Shown here in pieces: positions 22,111 to 32,945 of a DNA stretch of 64,000 bases. This DNA comes from Mytilus californianus (taxonomy: Eukaryota > Mollusca > Bivalvia > Mytilida > Mytilidae): positions 2,247,501 through 2,311,500 of the forward strand of contig NW_026262701.1 in NCBI RefSeq assembly GCF_021869535.1, given 5' to 3'. The position numbers were made by a program, and so were the translations under genes. Under the pieces are notes generated by a model that was given only the letters and a program-made list of their open reading frames with translations, did no database searches and had not been told where the DNA came from. The stretch's first letter is position 1. Every line of letters starts with the position of its first letter.

Positions 22111-22529
22111 TATGTTATTTTTCAAAAGAAATTAACAAAACTTTCTTATCTCTCGAAATACGATCAATGGAATCCAGCAAGAAATGTTGTTTTGTTTTAT
22201 CAGATTTAAACATTATATGATCTTGAATATTTTAAAGTCTGTCCAGGAATAAATCTCTTTGATGTTTTAAAAATGATTTTCGTCAAATTGTATTGATAAA
22301 CAAAACTATACTTGGATTTTTTATATACCGCCAGTAGTTTTCAAAACACCATCTTTAAATTTAGGTTTTTTTATTTGTTTGAGTTTGTGTTTGTCTCACT
22401 GAACATGAAATAAAGTGTACTAGAGATAAAGTTTGGTCTTTTTAAGCTTTAAAGGCCATGTAGAGGGTTGGTTAAAAACTACACTTAACGACAAGATATG
22501 ACATCAGTTATAATATTGTAAACTTCTAT

Positions 22530-22735
22530 TATTGATCAACATATCAATACCTGAAAATGTAGTATACATTTTAATCCTGGTATCTATTATAAGTTTTAAT
22601 TTTCAAGTTGATGAAATATTTACGGGCTTGTGTCGTTGTCTGTTCAACTTTCACTTAGTTGACCGACATAGAAAATTGGTCACAAAGATGTCCATGGATG
22701 TAATTTTTTTTACGGAACAGAAGAAACAACTAACA
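22530..22735 (+). pseudogene. PLE C-terminal fragment, opposite orientation
   Basis: The plus strand reads LVDRHRKLVTKMSMDVIFF at about 22655-22710, the counterpart of LVDRHGKAITKMTMDVFLF at 10.1 kb and of fragments at 32520-32575 and 36680-36740. It is a remnant carried by the duplicated block. Confidence 0.55.
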
Positions 22736-24001
22736 TGAACACTGATACAAGAGTTTCCAGTTACTGAAAGCTAGTTGAAATACAATTACAACTAATAAAT
22801 AAATCATGTTTTCCCATCATCTGACTAAAGTATCAATCAGTATAAATACAAAGCATTTAGCATGTTTAGTGTAAAGGGATATAACTTAATGTATATCATA
22901 TATGTACAATCAAATGTACTTTTGATCCTACATTGGACAATTAGATCAATGAGTTTACATGGATCATATCTAAATGTACAGTACTATAATAATTTCAACA
23001 TAATTAGTGTGATAAAAATCTGCAGCTAAACTTCCAGTATATCACAGTCATTTACATGTTTCATCCTTATATTTGCTAGTCTGTACTTTGAACATCAATT
23101 CATTGATCAATTCATGTAGTTTTGTTTCCGTAATCACAAGTCTAGCTAATGGTTATTAAAAAATGCAAGATTCAACCGGATTTGTATTGGTAAATTTTGT
23201 CAAAAACAGGTTCAAGTAGTGGAGCAGACATACCTTATACGTCCAATCACCGGGGGTTCTCCAAGTTTTCTGTGTTGTATGTATTACTTATTTTTCTGAG
23301 AGTATAACTTTTATCCTTTATGTAATTGGTGTTCTTTTGTTCCTAAAAATGGTTAATATTTTTCATTTTTTGTCCAGAAATGTTTTAGGGGTTACAAAAT
23401 CTATGATTTGTTTAGTTTGAATTTGTTTTTAATGGCAATATGTTTGATGTTTTGGAAAATAATATAAACTGTAACTATCATCATTAGCAGATGCTTAGCA
23501 AAAAAAGAAAGAGAAATAAGACAGGTTTGTTATCATGTTTTGTATTGGTAGTTTTGTTTTGTTTGTTTATGCTTTGATAGCTTTTTTGTTTCTCGGAATT
23601 AATTGAAACTGATAATTTAAGTTGCATGGATTTCAATTGACAATAACAATAAAAACAAGTAAGTCTGTAATATTAAGTATGATGTATCATTTATTTATGT
23701 AATTTATAGTACAGATTAAGAATCGATCAAAATTCATACTCCTAGTTAAATTGCATTCCAACTAGTTTTCAGTAACTGGGAACTCTTGTATCAGTGTTCA
23801 TGTTAGTTGTTTCTTCTGCTCCGTACACAAGTACATCCATGGACATCTTTGTGACCGCCTTTTTTTCTATCTTCTCTTGTTTTCATCAAGCCATTGCATT
23901 GTCAGTTTACGTCTGATAAGTTTGTCTTTCATGCTTGTTGCAAACATGTCATGAGCTGCGTTATGTTACTACCGATTAGCAAAAGATGTGACGAAGCGCC
24001 A

Positions 24002-24406
24002 TCAGAAGAAATCAGCAATATTGGCAATAATAATGCTGTCTAAAGTTTTACACAATAACATCTTAACTTGGAACAGTTTATTTTGTTCACAATAGTCCAC
24101 AGCCGTTCTTCCAGACGAGTCCTTTTTCATGATGTAAGCACCTTTGTTCAATAAAAACTGTACAAAATTTAGAATTTCTTTTTCGTTCGACTTTGACCGA
24201 CATGCGGTGATAAGTAATGTAGACTTTGAAGAGTTTTTAAAGTTAACATCATCATATCCCTTTAGCTGTAGTTGAGCCATTGCAAGATTTCCGCTAATTA
24301 CAAAGTTAAATAAATCCTGGAAATCTTCTTCTAATTTGGCCATGACGAACTGATTTTTCTTAGAACACTTATTAAGTTTTTCACTAATGTTAGAAAGCAA
24401 ACCCAT
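24002..24406 (-). CDS. ANK2: small ankyrin-repeat protein
   Basis: An intact 134-codon ORF, MGLLSNISEKLNKCSKKNQF. The three ankyrin-like repeats are as in ANK1; here the second reads STLLITACRSKSNEKEIL and FLLNKGAYIMKKD, and the third SSGRTAVDYCEQNKLFQ. An in-frame TAA shortly upstream of the ATG confirms the MGLLS start. Differences from the consensus are KGYDDVNF and the C-terminal IIIANIADFF. Its flank 3' of the stop keeps the ancestral sequence interrupted by PLE-A in ANK1 (GCTAATCGGTAGTAACATAA, minus strand). Function unknown; it is probably a soluble interaction module. Confidence 0.8.
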   Translation of the reverse strand: MGLLSNISEKLNKCSKKNQFVMAKLEEDFQDLFNFVISGNLAMAQLQLKGYDDVNFKNSSKSTLLITACRSKSNEKEILNFVQFLLNKGAYIMKKDSSGRTAVDYCEQNKLFQVKMLLCKTLDSIIIANIADFF

Positions 24407-24440
24407 TTTTAGTTTAACGAGTTTCAGTTAGCATCCTCCG

Positions 24441-24461
24441 TTTTATAGTTACCATCACGTG
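24441..24461 (-). promoter_or_regulatory. ANK2 proximal promoter: CACGTG plus TATAAAA
   Basis: CACGTG at 24456-24461 and TATAAAA at 24441-24447 (minus strand), 35 bp before the ATG. Spacing is identical to the other copies. Confidence 0.55.
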
Positions 24462-24740
24462 ATTTTATCCATTGATATTCTCTGAAAAAAAGCTAGAAAG
24501 GTTAAGTTGTTTATCATTCGTCACATTTTTAATGGAAGTTTGAAATCAATAATTTTTTTTAAAATCCAAATCCAGCTGTTCAGTACATAAACAATGCATT
24601 AAACATGACTATTCAAATCAAAACACATGTCTGACCCAAAAATAAAATTGTGTTAATTGCTTCAAACTTACTACCACTAAAATAGGGAAGATCAATAAAA
24701 ATGAAGACGTATATATATAAATAAGACAATATTATAATGT

Positions 24741-24769
24741 TGACGTCATTATATGCGTATTTTCCACAG
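24741..24769 (-). promoter_or_regulatory. ANK2 distal block with CRE-like TGACGTCA
   Basis: TGACGTCA at 24741-24748 with the same TTATATGCGTATTTTCCACA continuation as in the other copies, 335 bp before the ATG. Confidence 0.45.
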
Positions 24770-25459
24770 AAATAAAAAATGAACTGCTGCGTTTAATGCT
24801 GTTTTTTTTTCCATTTGTCCTTTCCATCCGCAACGTCAACTAAAAAAAGCTATAACTTGACAGAAGTTGTGTAATAATAATGCCACCTCATATGAAGTTG
24901 TTATTTCTGTTTGTTAATATCTTATTCAAATAAGATAAAAACATGATAAAAAAAAAAAAAAAAAACAACGAAAAAAACGAAATTTCACAAACTATTCCTA
25001 CTTCGTAATGGTTTGTTGACCAGGTTACTTGGCCAATGTGAAAAGTGTTTTTTTTTATACCACCCTTTACATATTAGAGAAAATTTAAGGTCATGAACGA
25101 TAACTTTTAAATGTATTTAATTTTGGCCTCCTTTGAACATTATTGTGTTTTTATATAAAATTATAACAGAGTCAGGGCAAATAAAATAAAAGCTTGACAT
25201 AGTTAGTTTTGGCATTATATGGGCCTTATTTTATCTTCAATTCTATAAGACTCAAGGGGATTACAAGCTTAAAGTATTCAATTCTAGCCTACTATGGGTT
25301 GACTCCTTTATGTACAATTCTGTTAGACTCAAAGCTATTAAAATCTTGAGTATTTATAGTAACTCATATATATCGTTGAAGACCGACCGGGTGTTAAGAT
25401 CTGCACGTCTTTTTATTTTGTGTTTTGTGAATTTTGGTTGATTTCTAAATCCAAGTTTC

Positions 25460-25830
25460 TTTGATAGAATTGAAAATGGAAACGGAGAATGTGTCAAAGA
25501 GACAACAACCCGACCAAAGAACAGACAACATCCTAATGCTATCAATGGGTCTTCAACGTAGCGACAAAATCCATATCCGCAGGAGGGCTTCAGCTGGCCT
25601 CTAAAAAGATAATTTATATTAGTTCAGCGAAATGGACGCCAAACATATAAATGAAACAAAATTAAACAAACCCACAAGACTTACAAAGACCAGGTTTCTG
25701 ACTTTGGGCAGGCGCAAAATGCGGCGGGGTTAACCATGTTTTGTGAGATCTTAACCCTCTCCCGATACTTCTAGCCAATGTGGAATAAACACACAGCAAT
25801 GCGCACAGTGAAACTCAGTTTACATGCACA
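25460..25830 (+). repeat. Dispersed repeat R4
   Basis: GTGTCAAAGAGACAACAACC near 25492, AATGCGGCGGGGTTAACCAT near 25717. This is the same family as 5080-5480. It marks the right edge of D2. Confidence 0.65.
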
Positions 25831-26210
25831 TGTTTATTACATACAAATGTATCCAATACAAAGCAAGAAGCGTGGCTTTGTTGATTTACTCAATATTTTA
25901 AGATTCTTTTGTGATGTTTTATCTCAAATAAGTAATCGATGAATAAGACGATGAAAAATGTGTTATTTTGAAGAAATGTTTAAAGAACAACAAATGGCAA
26001 GATGAAGAAAATTACACCACTCATAAAATATCAGAATAATTGATACGGGAATATTGTACAATTAAAAACTATGAAACATATTTCTATATGCAAGACACTT
26101 TTTTTTTTAAATAAACTAAAAGATGACAGGCAATAACCCTTATAGAACCTGGGATGATGCCAAATGTTTTGAAGCGGCTTTATATCTTCTATAAATATAA
26201 ATATTGTCGT
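25830..26210. other. Gene-free AT-rich stretch
   Basis: No ORF, repeat family or RNA that I recognise; one poly-T tract near 26100. Confidence 0.45.
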
Positions 26211-26214
26211 TAAA

Positions 26215-26450
26215 TTGATGATACCGATTCTGATGCTTACATGTCACGTACTAGTTGAATATGCATCATCATACGAACCCTTCCGGAACGCCTCGATTCA
26301 TCCCGAGTTTTTTATAAGTTTCGTGTTGCCAAATCTTTAGTTATTGTTTTTTTTTATATCTTGGTTATGGTAGTGTCTGCGTATTTTCAAATTATCCTTT
26401 GGCATTTCCCAATGGTATACTTTTTTTTTTAAAATATCGACAAACAAACA
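26215..26450 (+). repeat. Repeat R2b copy
   Basis: GATACCGATTCTGATGCTTA, then CCCTTCCGGAACGCCTCG, then GTTTCGTGTTGCCAAATC. The CCTTCCGGAGCACC and GTTCGTGTTGC wording again points to a relationship with the PLE-B tail. Confidence 0.5.
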
Positions 26451-26706
26451 AACCGTTAAGTTCGTATGGTATTTAAATGAATACGAGTATTGACCTCTCA
26501 TTAGTAAAATTACTAAAATTTATATGACTTGAATTTTGATGGACAGTTGTCTCGTAGGCAATAATACAACATCTCCTTATTTTACTAACTTAAGAGAAAG
26601 ACGGTAAATGTTTAGTCTGTTTAAATATTTGAATAAAATGTGAACAGTCTTTGTATTTACGTTCTTAAATGCTATACAAAAATATGTTTTTCTATACAAG
26701 GAAATT

Positions 26707-26889
26707 TTAAGAATGTTCCCAATCTCGTGTGTCATTTTCGGAAACGATCGCAATTGAGTTTACATGGCTCTCTGCCGATGACGATGACATTATTCGAATA
26801 TAATGAAAAAGTAAAATAATGATGGATATAAATGATATAAATACAACATTTTTCAATACATACTTATAATTTGAATTTACTGCAGTCAA
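26707..26889 (-). CDS. Hypothetical 60-residue frame with one membrane segment
   Basis: Minus-strand frame starting MTAVNSNYKY, with a hydrophobic stretch at about 14-33 (VVFISFISIIILLFHYI) followed by a polar Ser-rich tail, SSSSAESHVNSIAIV, ending DTRDWEHS. The tail part is also recognisable at about 53640-53690 (SSAETHVNSIA) in a diverged copy of the surrounding block, but there the start and membrane part are broken. It could be a terminal exon, a small membrane peptide or chance. I do not recognise it. Confidence 0.2.
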   Translation of the reverse strand: MTAVNSNYKYVLKNVVFISFISIIILLFHYIRIMSSSSAESHVNSIAIVSENDTRDWEHS

Positions 26890-26909
26890 GCTATAAAGAA
26901 AAACAGATC

Positions 26910-27090
26910 ATAGCTACCAGGCTTCAGATTTCGTTCGCCAGATGTGTGTTTCGTCTACCAATGACTCATCAATGACGCTCGAATCAAACAAGTAAAATAA
27001 AATTAAAAAAAAAAACAAATAAAGTAAGAAGTTAAGGGGATCCTTAATTCCGAAAGGTTTACCTAAATACAGCTTATGTAATCTATTTCT
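26910..27090 (+). repeat. Repeat R7 copy
   Basis: TGTGTTTCGTCTACCAATG, ACTCATCAATGACGCTCGAA and GAAAGGTTTACCTAAATAC blocks of R7. Confidence 0.6.
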
Positions 27091-27359
27091 GAGGTCGAAT
27101 GTGTCAATAATCCAAAAGTTATTACTCTTTAAATGTAGGTATTGCAGTATATAAAAAAGAAAATGTCAGTTTAATTCTGAATCTAAAGATTAAAATTAGA
27201 CTAAAAAACAGCGTGATATATTTTTTAAAGGTTTATAGCATCATCAGATGGTTGTTTAAAGAAGGAGGTATGATATGGCTACTTTTGGGACCATGTTTTC
27301 GAAAATCACAAAGTATAAAATATCTGCCAAGTAACATCCTTCAGGTCTCCAGGTCTGTT

Positions 27360-27665
27360 GGACAGTATTTTTATTTCTTGAATTTTTTCTTACATATTAG
27401 CATTATGACTGCAAACTTCTTACATTTATCAAAAATCAGCACAAATTGCCAAATAACCCTTATTTACAGATCTTGTCTTGTATATTGAGTATGAAAGATC
27501 AGATATTTGAAGAAGAAAAAATTGTGCGTAGAATAGTTTTTTGTTTGGGGTAAAGCTGCTGATGATATATTTTTGCCCAAATCTCTATGTGATGTAACCA
27601 TTTAGATCAAAAATAATTTTTGGCATGTTAATGACGTCATAGTGAGAGCACAAGTGACATTGTCC
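27360..27665 (+). repeat. Single unit of the 317-bp TGACGTCA repeat
   Basis: TTTTTATTTCTTGAATTTTT at the start and GTTAATGACGTCATAGTGAG at the end match the tandem units at 54030-54670 and the partial unit at about 40500-40690. The 91-codon frame at 27213-27488 falls across its left edge and is not supported by the other copies. Confidence 0.6.
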
Positions 27666-27775
27666 ATTCGTTTGATGTGTTTGTGCTTTTGATTTTGCTA
27701 TTTGATTAGGGACTTTCCGTTTTGAATTTCCCTCGGAGTTCAGTATTTTTGTAATTTAACTTTTTTCTGCATATA
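27660..27775 (+). repeat. PLE-A tail R3, terminal part
   Basis: CCATTCGTTTGATGTGTTTG, ATTAGGGACTTTCCG, CCTCGGAGTTCAGTATTTTT, ending near TTAACTTTTT. This is a 5'-truncated solo tail. Confidence 0.6.
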
Positions 27776-27779
27776 AGTG

Positions 27780-28500
27780 TCCATATTATATTAACCTTTT
27801 CATTTATCAATTAATATAATTTTGAAAGGCTTGAGTAGGTTTACAATTTTTGCAATTCGAGGGCCCAAATAATAGCTCTTATCGAACCTCCTCCCTTGTA
27901 AACCATCATTTAGCGCACTAATGTCTACCTGACAAAGAAATGGAACACACAGTTATAGTTAAACCTTAATGAACATAAAATGTTCTTTGTTTTAAAATCC
28001 CTGATAAGGAATCGAAAAACACAACCATCTAATTTGTCCAGAAGACAATACCTTTGGTAAAACTTTTAGTAATTTTTGGTCCTCAATGCTCTTCAACTGC
28101 GTATTTTATTTGACCTTTTAAACTTTTTGTTTTATTCGAGTGTCACTGGTGAGTCTTTTGTAGACGAAACGCGCGTCTGGCGCAAATACAGAGTTTCAAT
28201 CCTGGTATCATGATGAGTTTATTTGATTTTCAAAAAATGATATTCATTATAAGTTATTGTGAAAGATATTCTAGGATTTCCGTGTTATGCGAGGAGTTTT
28301 TTTATCACAGTGAAATAAGCCTATGGTTGAGTATACATTTTGATATTTGTTTGTATTTGTCTCACTGAACGTTAAATAAAGCGCACTAGGGAGAAAATTA
28401 GGTATGTTTCTGACCTTGATTTCTACGTCAACATAGAAAGTGAGGGTTTAATGAAAAGTTCAGTTAACTACAGAAACTCACATATGGTGAACTCCTCATC
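27780..28500. other. Non-coding, related to 40.9-41.6 kb and 54.8-55.0 kb
   Basis: About 27800-28020 (TTAATATAATTTTGAAAGGC, ATAGCTCTTATCGAACCTCC) matches 40910-41110 and 54770-54980. About 28100-28215 is an inverted R7 piece (GACGAAACGCGCGTCTGG). About 28330-28400 (GTCTCACTGAACGTTAAATA) matches the outer end of the PLE-associated leader. There is no gene. Confidence 0.5.
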
Positions 28501-28509
28501 TACCACTTT

Positions 28510-28900
28510 ATGAAGTCTATATATCTAAATGATAAGATTTAGAAGAGCTTATGTTACCTGCCAGAGGTTTTCTAATAAAAATTTGCTATTTGACAGGGAC
28601 GCTACTGCTATCAAGGACTTCAATGTTCAAAATCGAATCCTGCCATTGGTTGGTTGACCGATATGGCAAATTGATGGCAAAGGTGACTATGGATGCTATT
28701 CACACATGGAATCACGTCAGTGTTACAAATGTCTAGCTGATATTGAAACAACAAAAGCTAGAAATGTTAAGTTGTTTACAACTTGTCGCATTTTGAAGTT
28801 TGAAATAAATCTTATTGTGTTTAAATCAAGTTGAAAATGAGCTATTGTATCACCGGAAACAATTGATCAGAAATCAATTTCATCTGTAAAACTTTAAACA
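28510..28900 (+). pseudogene. PLE-related C-terminal fragment (third type)
   Basis: The plus strand reads RAYVTCQRFSNKNLLFDRDA and then, after a shift, LVDRYGKLMAKVTMDA. Similar pieces are at 42330-42480 (plus) and 56180-56030 (minus). Following sequence (AAAGCTAGAAATGTTAAGTT, ATGAGCTATTGTATCAC) continues in register with 42890-43000. Confidence 0.45.
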
Positions 28901-28939
28901 ATGAAAGTTACTAAATATTCTAAACCCCCTACTCCTAAA

Positions 28940-28957
28940 CCCCCCCCCCCCCCCCCC
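28940..28957 (+). repeat. Homopolymer C tract (18 C)
   Basis: A run of 18 cytosines after CCCCCTACTCCTAAA. It is unusual in this AT-rich window and prone to slippage and assembly error. Confidence 0.9.
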
Positions 28958-29034
28958 GTGTCAGTAAGAGTCAATACTATATATGAGGCGAATAACTTTT
29001 AATACAATATTAAAAAGGATTTAGGTACCGTGAA

Positions 29035-29405
29035 CAAAAAGTAAAATAACAAAAATACCGAACTCCAAGGAAAATTCAAAAACGGAACGTCCCGTATAAA
29101 AAAATGATCCCAAACATAGAGTAAAAGTCTCATATTCATCCTTAAAATTGGAAATGGAAATGAGGAATGTGTCAAAGAGATAACAATCCGACCAAAGAGC
29201 AGAAAACAGCACAAGGCCACCAATGGGTCTTCAACACAGCGGGAAAATCCAGCAACCGGAGGATGGCTTCAGCTGGCCCCTAAACAAAAATATGTAATAG
29301 TTCAGTGAAAATGGACGTCACACTAAACTCCGAAACATATTAATGAACTAAAATTAAAAAAAAAACATACAAGACTAACGGAGTCCAGAGGCTCCTGACT
29401 TGGGA
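29035..29405 (+). repeat. R3 fragment followed by R4
   Basis: About 29036-29095 is an inverted end of tail R3 (AAAATACCGAACTCCAAGG). From about 29140 R4 starts (AAATTGGAAATGGAAATGAG, TGTCAAAGAGATAACAATCC) and runs to CTCCTGACTTGGGA at about 29405. Confidence 0.6.
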
Positions 29406-29955
29406 TCACTGTATTGGATATCTAACGTTATATATAAGTGTTCTTACAAACATCGTTACATTGCTGGGCCAGCCAAGTGCTCCACAAAATCTATTTCCAA
29501 ACTTGATTTTAACAATTTATTTTACTGAATTTAAGTTTACAGCAATCAACTGCTTGATAAAAGATAAAGGTACTGACAATTTACTAAGATAATCAACGTT
29601 TATCCCATGACTCTTACCAAAGAGAAAATCCAGAATAAGATAAGTCTCTTCTCTGTTCATTTACTGTATTTGATACCTAAGTTATATAAGGGTTCTCGCA
29701 ACCATCGTTATATTGCTGGGTCTGTCAAGAGCTAATCAACACCCCTTTACAAGCTATTACCGTCATTGTAATCAACAATGAAAGCCGGGTTTTAGAGTTA
29801 TTGTGGAACTACCTACTCCAGGAGCGCTGTGAACCAGATGTCGATACCAAAAACATCCTAAAATTTATTAAAGTACATGGAATCTAAGTGGTAAAGATGA
29901 AGTCATCCCTTCGATCGTTTCACAATTTGGTTGACCATTATGAAATGAATCCTCA
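29405..29955 (+). pseudogene. Two decayed PLE pieces in tandem
   Basis: At 29405-29530 the plus strand corresponds to the LYWIPKLHK...YIAGSAKCSTK region (ACATCGTTACATTGCTGGGC, CCAAGTGCTCCACAAAAT). At 29666-29720 the same region recurs (CAACCATCGTTATATTGCTG), followed by an SRGGVNQMWIL-type piece near 29830 and a C-terminal piece, MKSSLRSFHNLVDHYE, at about 29896-29945. Frames are broken throughout. Confidence 0.55.
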
Positions 29956-30180
29956 TCAAAGATACCAGGCTGATAAATTGCAACGCCAGACACGCGTTTT
30001 GTCTACAAAAGACTCATCAGTGTCGCTAGAATAAAAAAATTGAAAAGCCAAATCAAATATAAAGTTGAAGTACATAACTAACCGAAAATGGCGAAAGGTT
30101 ATGCAAAATACAGCTGGGGCAATCCATACCTGTGGAAGAATAACCTTAGTTTTTGAAAATTCAACACATTCAATTAACAT
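29955..30180 (+). repeat. Repeat R7 directly abutting a PLE C-terminus
   Basis: R7 (AAAGATACCAGGCTGATAAA, CAGACACGCGTTTTGTCTAC, GACTCATCAGTGTCGCTAGA) starts within a few codons of the PLE LVDHYE motif. The same abutment is seen at 56970 and, more degenerate, at 47125. Confidence 0.6.
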
Positions 30181-30253
30181 TACATTTACAGAAATTTATC
30201 GAATACTAGTATCTGTTTCACAGAAAATGACTGAAATGTTCTAACTGTCTTAA

Positions 30254-30823
30254 GGGCCTACGATACAGTTTCGATCCTATGATGATTTTTTTACGAATAA
30301 ATATACCTTCATGTGCTACTTTAAGAGATAAAAGAGGTCGAAATTTTATACATTTACTCTACATTTCGTTTTTATGGACATTTCCATCCTTTGGATAGAC
30401 ACATCTAACTTATTTTATTTCAACAGATAAACACCAGCGGAGGTTTGTAAAAACATTATGAAAATCTTTTTTACATAAATATGCTTTTGATATGTACAAC
30501 AATTCTTTGTTTTGATTAATTTTTAACAAAGTTTCAAGATTTTAGGAAAAAAACGTCATTTTTTGCGGTACTTCATCAAATTTAAAAAAAAATCCATGTT
30601 GACTTTTTCATTAAAATTGGAACAAATAATCTTCATATGTAATCCAACCTAATGCCATTTTAAAAAGGAGGAGTCCTTGTACTCGTATTCAAGTTAAATC
30701 AGTTTAAAGCATACAAACAGTCGCAAAATGCATCTTTTCCTGATTTGTCACAGTTTGACGTCCCGAAAATAACATTTTACGTTAGCAACGTCATGACCTC
30801 CCCTGTAACTGTATCGTATGCTC
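30254..30823. mobile_element. 570-bp DNA element flanked by TTAA (piggyBac-like, non-autonomous)
   Basis: It starts GGGCCTACGATACAGTTTC after TTAA (30250-30253) and ends with GTAACTGTATCGTATGCTC before TTAA (30824-30827). The ends are imperfect terminal inverted repeats: GGGCCTACGATACAGTT against GAGCATACGATACAGTT. The flanks TGTCTTA and CAATAATCCCTTCC are adjacent, without insertion, in paralogous sequence at about 47385 and 57254. TTAA target choice is typical of piggyBac transposons. No transposase is encoded, so it would depend on another copy. Confidence 0.75.
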
Positions 30824-30964
30824 TTAACAATAATCCCTTCCTCCCTCTGTTCCTCGAATGTGACAATGAGATGTGTTATCTAATTTGTACTTATATGACC
30901 ATCTGTTGTCATACCCCCACACCCACACAACCCGGTTTTTGTTGGGCGTCGTGCTACTAAATGT

Positions 30965-31115
30965 TTAGTTCTATATATTTTGTTTTGTCCTGTACCAAGT
31001 CAGGATATGGCAGTTGCTATCAAATAGTCCGTTTCTATGTATGTTGGCGTTTGTTTTGTTGCAGTTCAGTGTTTCTGTTGTTCCGTTGTTTTCCTCTTAT
31101 AGTTGATGTGTATAC
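30965..31115 (+). repeat. PLE-C tail R1 fragment
   Basis: It contains TGTCCTGTACCAAGTCAGGA, TTTCTATGTATGTTGGCG and TTTTCCTCTTATAGTTGATG in the same order as 60475-60590, but lacks the terminal CGGTATACTACTG part. Confidence 0.6.
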
Positions 31116-31601
31116 GATTGACCCTTTAACCTTTAATATATATTTTTGAATACAGATTTCATTTTGATAAATCCGTCATTAATCATTTCAACTTTTACAC
31201 GTAAGTAAAATCATATTTTAATTTTGATCTTGATTTATGTCTTTAATTTAGTCTTTATCTTAGCAAACCATGATATTATATAATTCAAAATTTTAAATTG
31301 CTTAGGTTTTCTGAAGCGATGTAGATGCTCCTGTGTTCGTTTAAAAAATGGCGGTCTCGTTTGTTCTACATATCGTATACCACACTTTAGTTTGGTTCCA
31401 GTAACATATTACATGGGGCTTTATCTTTTTATTAAATAATTTCACAGGAAACGATAGCAGTTTTGACTGCTGGATCCTAGTTATTGTCACGTTAACAAAT
31501 TGTGTCTAGGTTGCTCATACTATTTTATCAAAAAAACGAAACTATATTTAACTCATCATAGATACCAGCATTAAAAAATGTATTATCGAGAATTGAATCA
31601 A

Positions 31602-31835
31602 TTAGTATTTTGATGGTTTGTTTCCAATTGAAAGATTCAGGCTCACGATATTTCGGCCCTTTGATAATGCATTTTGCAGAGATTTTGTATTGCCAATGTT
31701 CAAGTGACCAGTTATAACGTGACCAGCCAGATTATATACAACTTGGGAACTGGCACAGGTGCTAAGAGGTTTATACTCGAAGTCTTTGACACTGAAATCC
31801 TGCAACACGTGTAATGCCATCAGGCTAAATGTCAA
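31602..31835 (-). pseudogene. PLE N-terminal fragment in D3
   Basis: The 77-codon frame reads CASSQVVYNLAGHVITGHLN, then IGNTKSLQNALSKG; it matches the N-terminal part of the PLE copy at 21.3-21.6 kb. The RT part is absent. The shared leader (TGTCAGTATATTTCTGAAAT, plus strand) follows at 31890-31970. Confidence 0.65.
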
Positions 31836-32439
31836 CTATCCTAACGTAATTGTTCTGTTTTAAGGCAGATGTTTGAATGTTTCAAAAGAAGTATGTCAGT
31901 ATATTTCTGAAATTAAAGACCTAAATAAGGAGAACAATGATTGGATTCTCTAACGTCATTAGATTGTTGTTTTATTTATAAATGTACGATTCAATCTTCG
32001 TCGGTAAAAACAAATGAAACACAATATATATATATATGTTCATATCTGGATTAAGCTTTTCTTATTTCTAAAAAACCGTTTAATAGAATAGAACAAGAAA
32101 ATTGGTTTTTATTTCATTAGATTTAAATATCATATGATTTTATTTTACATTTTGAACCAGGAATAAATATCTTTGATGTTTTCAGAATTTGATTTTCGTC
32201 ATATTTTATTGATTAGCAAAACTATTCTTTCTATACATCCCAAGTAGTTTTCATAACCCTATGTTATTTGTTAATGTTCTTCTTACTGAACTTTAAATAA
32301 CGTGTACAATATATACATTTTGGTTTTCCTTACCTTGAAAGCCATGTAAAAACAGACAATTAGGATTGTTTGAAAATTCAACTAAACCAGAAGAGATCAA
32401 TTATACTGCTGTGAACCTCTTATACCTGATAATTAAGTA

Positions 32440-32945
32440 TCCATCTCCAAGTTTATACAATTTGTACGTGCTTGTGCCACCTATCAGACATTCATTGATA
32501 GATGTAGAGGGTTTAATTGTTGACCGACATAGAAAAGGGGGTACAAAGATGACAATTGATCTATTTTTGTTTCCGTAATCACAATTCTAGCTAAAGATTA
32601 TTATCACATGTACGTTATAACCGGATTGGTACTGGTACATTATATCATGAACAACATTACAGATTCAAGTAGCGAAGCAAATACACCTTACACGTCCTTA
32701 GGTGAAATAAACTGCAACTATCATCGTCAATGAAACGGACATTGAACAATAAAATACAAGCATTAAGACAGGTTTGTTATCATGTTTTACCCATCATTTC
32801 TTTCGGGAATTGCCTGTACCAAGTCAGGAATATGGCACTTGTTTTTCACTTGTTCCATTGCTTTATAGCGTTTGATTTTGTTAGTTTTTATTACTCTACC
32901 TTTTTTAACTTGCCTTTGTATTGGTATTTTTATTTTGTTTGATTG
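32440..32945 (+). pseudogene. PLE C-terminal remnant and tail in D3
   Basis: Plus strand VDRHRKGGTKMTIDLFLFP at about 32517-32576, then the ACCGGATTGGTACTGGTACA tail block, then a CCTGTACCAAGTCAGGAATA block at 32814. The 70-codon frame 32730-32942 is the translation of this tail and not a gene. Confidence 0.5.

Larger units (their letters stand above)
17640..25450. repeat. Segmental duplication block D2
   Basis: D2 runs in the same order as D3-D5: left flank with TTTTAAATTGCTGAGGTTTTC (about 19030), a PLE N-terminal fragment with leader (about 21330-21770), a PLE C-terminal fragment (22530-22735), a TATCATTTATTTATG block (23690), ANK2, the CRE block (24741) and the AACGATAACTTTTAAATG block (25095). 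It also carries private insertions: the minisatellite and R2b, R7 at 19155, an ANK pseudogene at 19738, and R6 at 21790. Confidence 0.65.

Noticed and set aside
28921-28957. Telomere-like C-rich tract
   Set aside because: It is a C homopolymer after CCCCCTACTCCTAAA, not an array of TTAGGG/CCCTAA.
30745-30960. 71-codon plus-strand open frame
   Set aside because: It straddles the right end of the TTAA element and flanking repeat, so it cannot be an old gene.
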